Assembly (NCBI GenBank): GCA_013398275.1
Contig: VZSE01012476.1
Span: 1,227,606 to 1,291,605 of the forward strand
Origin: Promerops cafer
Taxonomy: Eukaryota; Chordata; Aves; Passeriformes; Nectariniidae
Reading direction: 5' to 3'
Length of the DNA stretch: 64,000 bases
Both the position numbers and the translations under genes were made by a program. The notes beneath the pieces are model-generated. The model was not told the origin of the DNA, searched no databases, and worked only from the letters and a program-made list of their open reading frames with translations. Shown piece by piece: positions 62,633 through 64,000 of the stretch. Each line of letters begins with the position of its first letter. Positions within the stretch are counted from its first letter, which is position 1.

Positions 62633-64000
62633 ATGATGCAGTAACATATTTCTCTTTAGGGTAATGGTTTCCTAGCACCAATATTCAGTTCATGTCATCT
62701 GTCACTGACATCCGTCAAAAATCCTCCACTGAATCCTCAGTGTAATGGCAAATGCCAGCCTTTGATTCTGCCTGAGTCATCTGCCTGCACTGTGTGGAAC
62801 CAATGTTTTGACAAGCTCAACACCGTGACCTGAGCAGTTCATCCAGGACCTATAATTTATACTATGACTCAATGTAACACCCCAGCAATCAGGAGAGACT
62901 TCCAGTACATCCATGCAGCTCCTTTTAGGGCAGAGAGAACTGCAACACCAGGATTCACAGCTCACAGCAACATCCTTATTATAGTCACATCTCCACTCAA
63001 GACATCATGCTGAGGACTGACCTTCAGCTTTAGTAACCTGCACGTCACACACATCTTTTATTATTACTATTAATCTACACTTTCAGCAACATAATCTCTT
63101 CTCACCTTCAGGTCATAGTTTGAGCTTCTATATGATGAAGTACAAAGTTTTTCATTGCGTGAATTAATTAATTTTGAGCAGAAGTACAATATGTTATAGA
63201 AAACATCTCCTCAGCTGTTTCTCTTCTCTCACACGCATACCAAATTTTAATTATTAGTCACTCCAGGTTTTGGTTTCACATTTTTCTCTTCCTACATTCA
63301 CTACAGCATTACCAGGCTTTAAAACCTGCAGAGGATGGCAGACAGCTAAGCCACCTGCAGTTAATACTGCAGCATGAAATAATAGCCATAATATTCAACT
63401 GCCAAGAGAACAACCAGAAGCAGTTCCTAAGACTCAAGAATGAATAATGTGTCAACAAATAACGTTAACACAAAATAGCATTTAGACTTCATTACAACAG
63501 TCTTAACATTTAGGGTAATGCAAACTAAAGGTCTTCATCTTGTACTTTATATTTATTAGCTATTCAATGCTAGTAGCACACCTGTCAAGTAAACATGAAT
63601 GAATTTCAGTAGCAGTTTGTGCAAAGGAAGATGTCCATGCATTTTTCTAGCAGGTCTGGCAAGGTTTTTTTAAACCTTTTTTGCCAGGTTTTTTTAAAGT
63701 AATGGTTTCTGTCCCCGCACATGACTAATCCTCAGTGAGTAAAGCAGCAGTGGACAGTTACAGTATCTATCTATACAGTATCTATTATTATGAGAGAAGA
63801 AGATACAGGAGTTACCCCTCGCAAGAATATACTGCTGGGACCATCCAAAAGAACAGCAGGTTTTTTTGCTTGACAGAACAGAAGCAAAGGAACGAGGGAA
63901 GATGACAGGGGTTTGAGCTTTCAATCAGAGGGGTTCGAGCCCTGCCAAGCCTCCTTCTGCTTTGCTACATACCCTGCTGTAATCTGAGGAGAAGCTTTAG
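62633..64000. other. Non-coding flank to window end
   Basis: AT-rich, with small imperfect direct repeats at about 63655-63700 (aggtttttttaaa twice) and 63757-63790 (acagtatctat units). No gene recognised. Confidence 0.7.

Noticed and set aside
1..64000. Bacterial-type systems, CRISPR arrays, tRNA or rRNA genes
   Set aside because: No regularly spaced repeats, tRNA-like cloverleafs or rRNA sequence noticed; the window is ordinary vertebrate gene sequence.

Overview
This is vertebrate nuclear DNA, almost certainly from a bird. Spliced genes with GT-AG introns fill it, and at least ten fragments of the avian CR1 LINE family lie between and inside them. Two solo-LTR-like elements of avian endogenous retroviruses are also present. 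The gene order LIMS1 - RANBP2 - (probably CCDC138), all on one strand, is the order known from other amniotes. Everything coding that I can support lies on the minus strand. I cannot name the species; the 13 kb LTR family is one I associate with Neoaves.

Right to left, in transcription order: 57440-64000 is upstream or intronic sequence of LIMS1, with a CpG-rich patch at about 60690-61010. LIMS1 (PINCH-1, five LIM domains) runs from an ATG at 57439 to 39586 in ten exons, plus an eleventh, mutually exclusive last exon. About 34.8-38.2 kb is intergenic with two CR1 copies. A 150-base N gap (34653-34802) sits in a CpG-rich block that should hold the RANBP2 promoter and exon 1. RANBP2 (Nup358) then runs from exon 2 (32267) to its stop at 1329. 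I could place 28 exons; all reading phases agree across the junctions, and only exon 1 is missing or hidden in the gap. Positions 1-240 are another CpG-rich block, probably the start of the next gene, with a CR1 fragment beside it.

The RANBP2 product is about 2,971 residues if exon 1 encodes 24 as in human: TPR and helical N-terminus, RanBD1, a zinc-finger array, RanBD2, kinesin/BICD2-binding region with LEWD motif, RanBD3, IR1-M-IR2 SUMO E3 region, RanBD4, cyclophilin domain. LIMS1 is a focal-adhesion adaptor (ILK-PINCH-parvin complex). The two genes are neighbours but have no known shared pathway.

The most interesting points are: a second complete terminal exon in LIMS1 that replaces the end of LIM5; erosion of the IR2 repeat of RANBP2 beside an intact IR1; three zinc fingers instead of the eight in human; an LTR inserted at the very 5' splice site of RANBP2 exon 16, carrying a sense poly(A) signal; a GC-AG intron; and substitutions at two positions whose human variants cause acute necrotizing encephalopathy. 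I found no bacterial-type operon, CRISPR array, tRNA or rRNA. Comparisons with human proteins are from memory, not from an alignment run.
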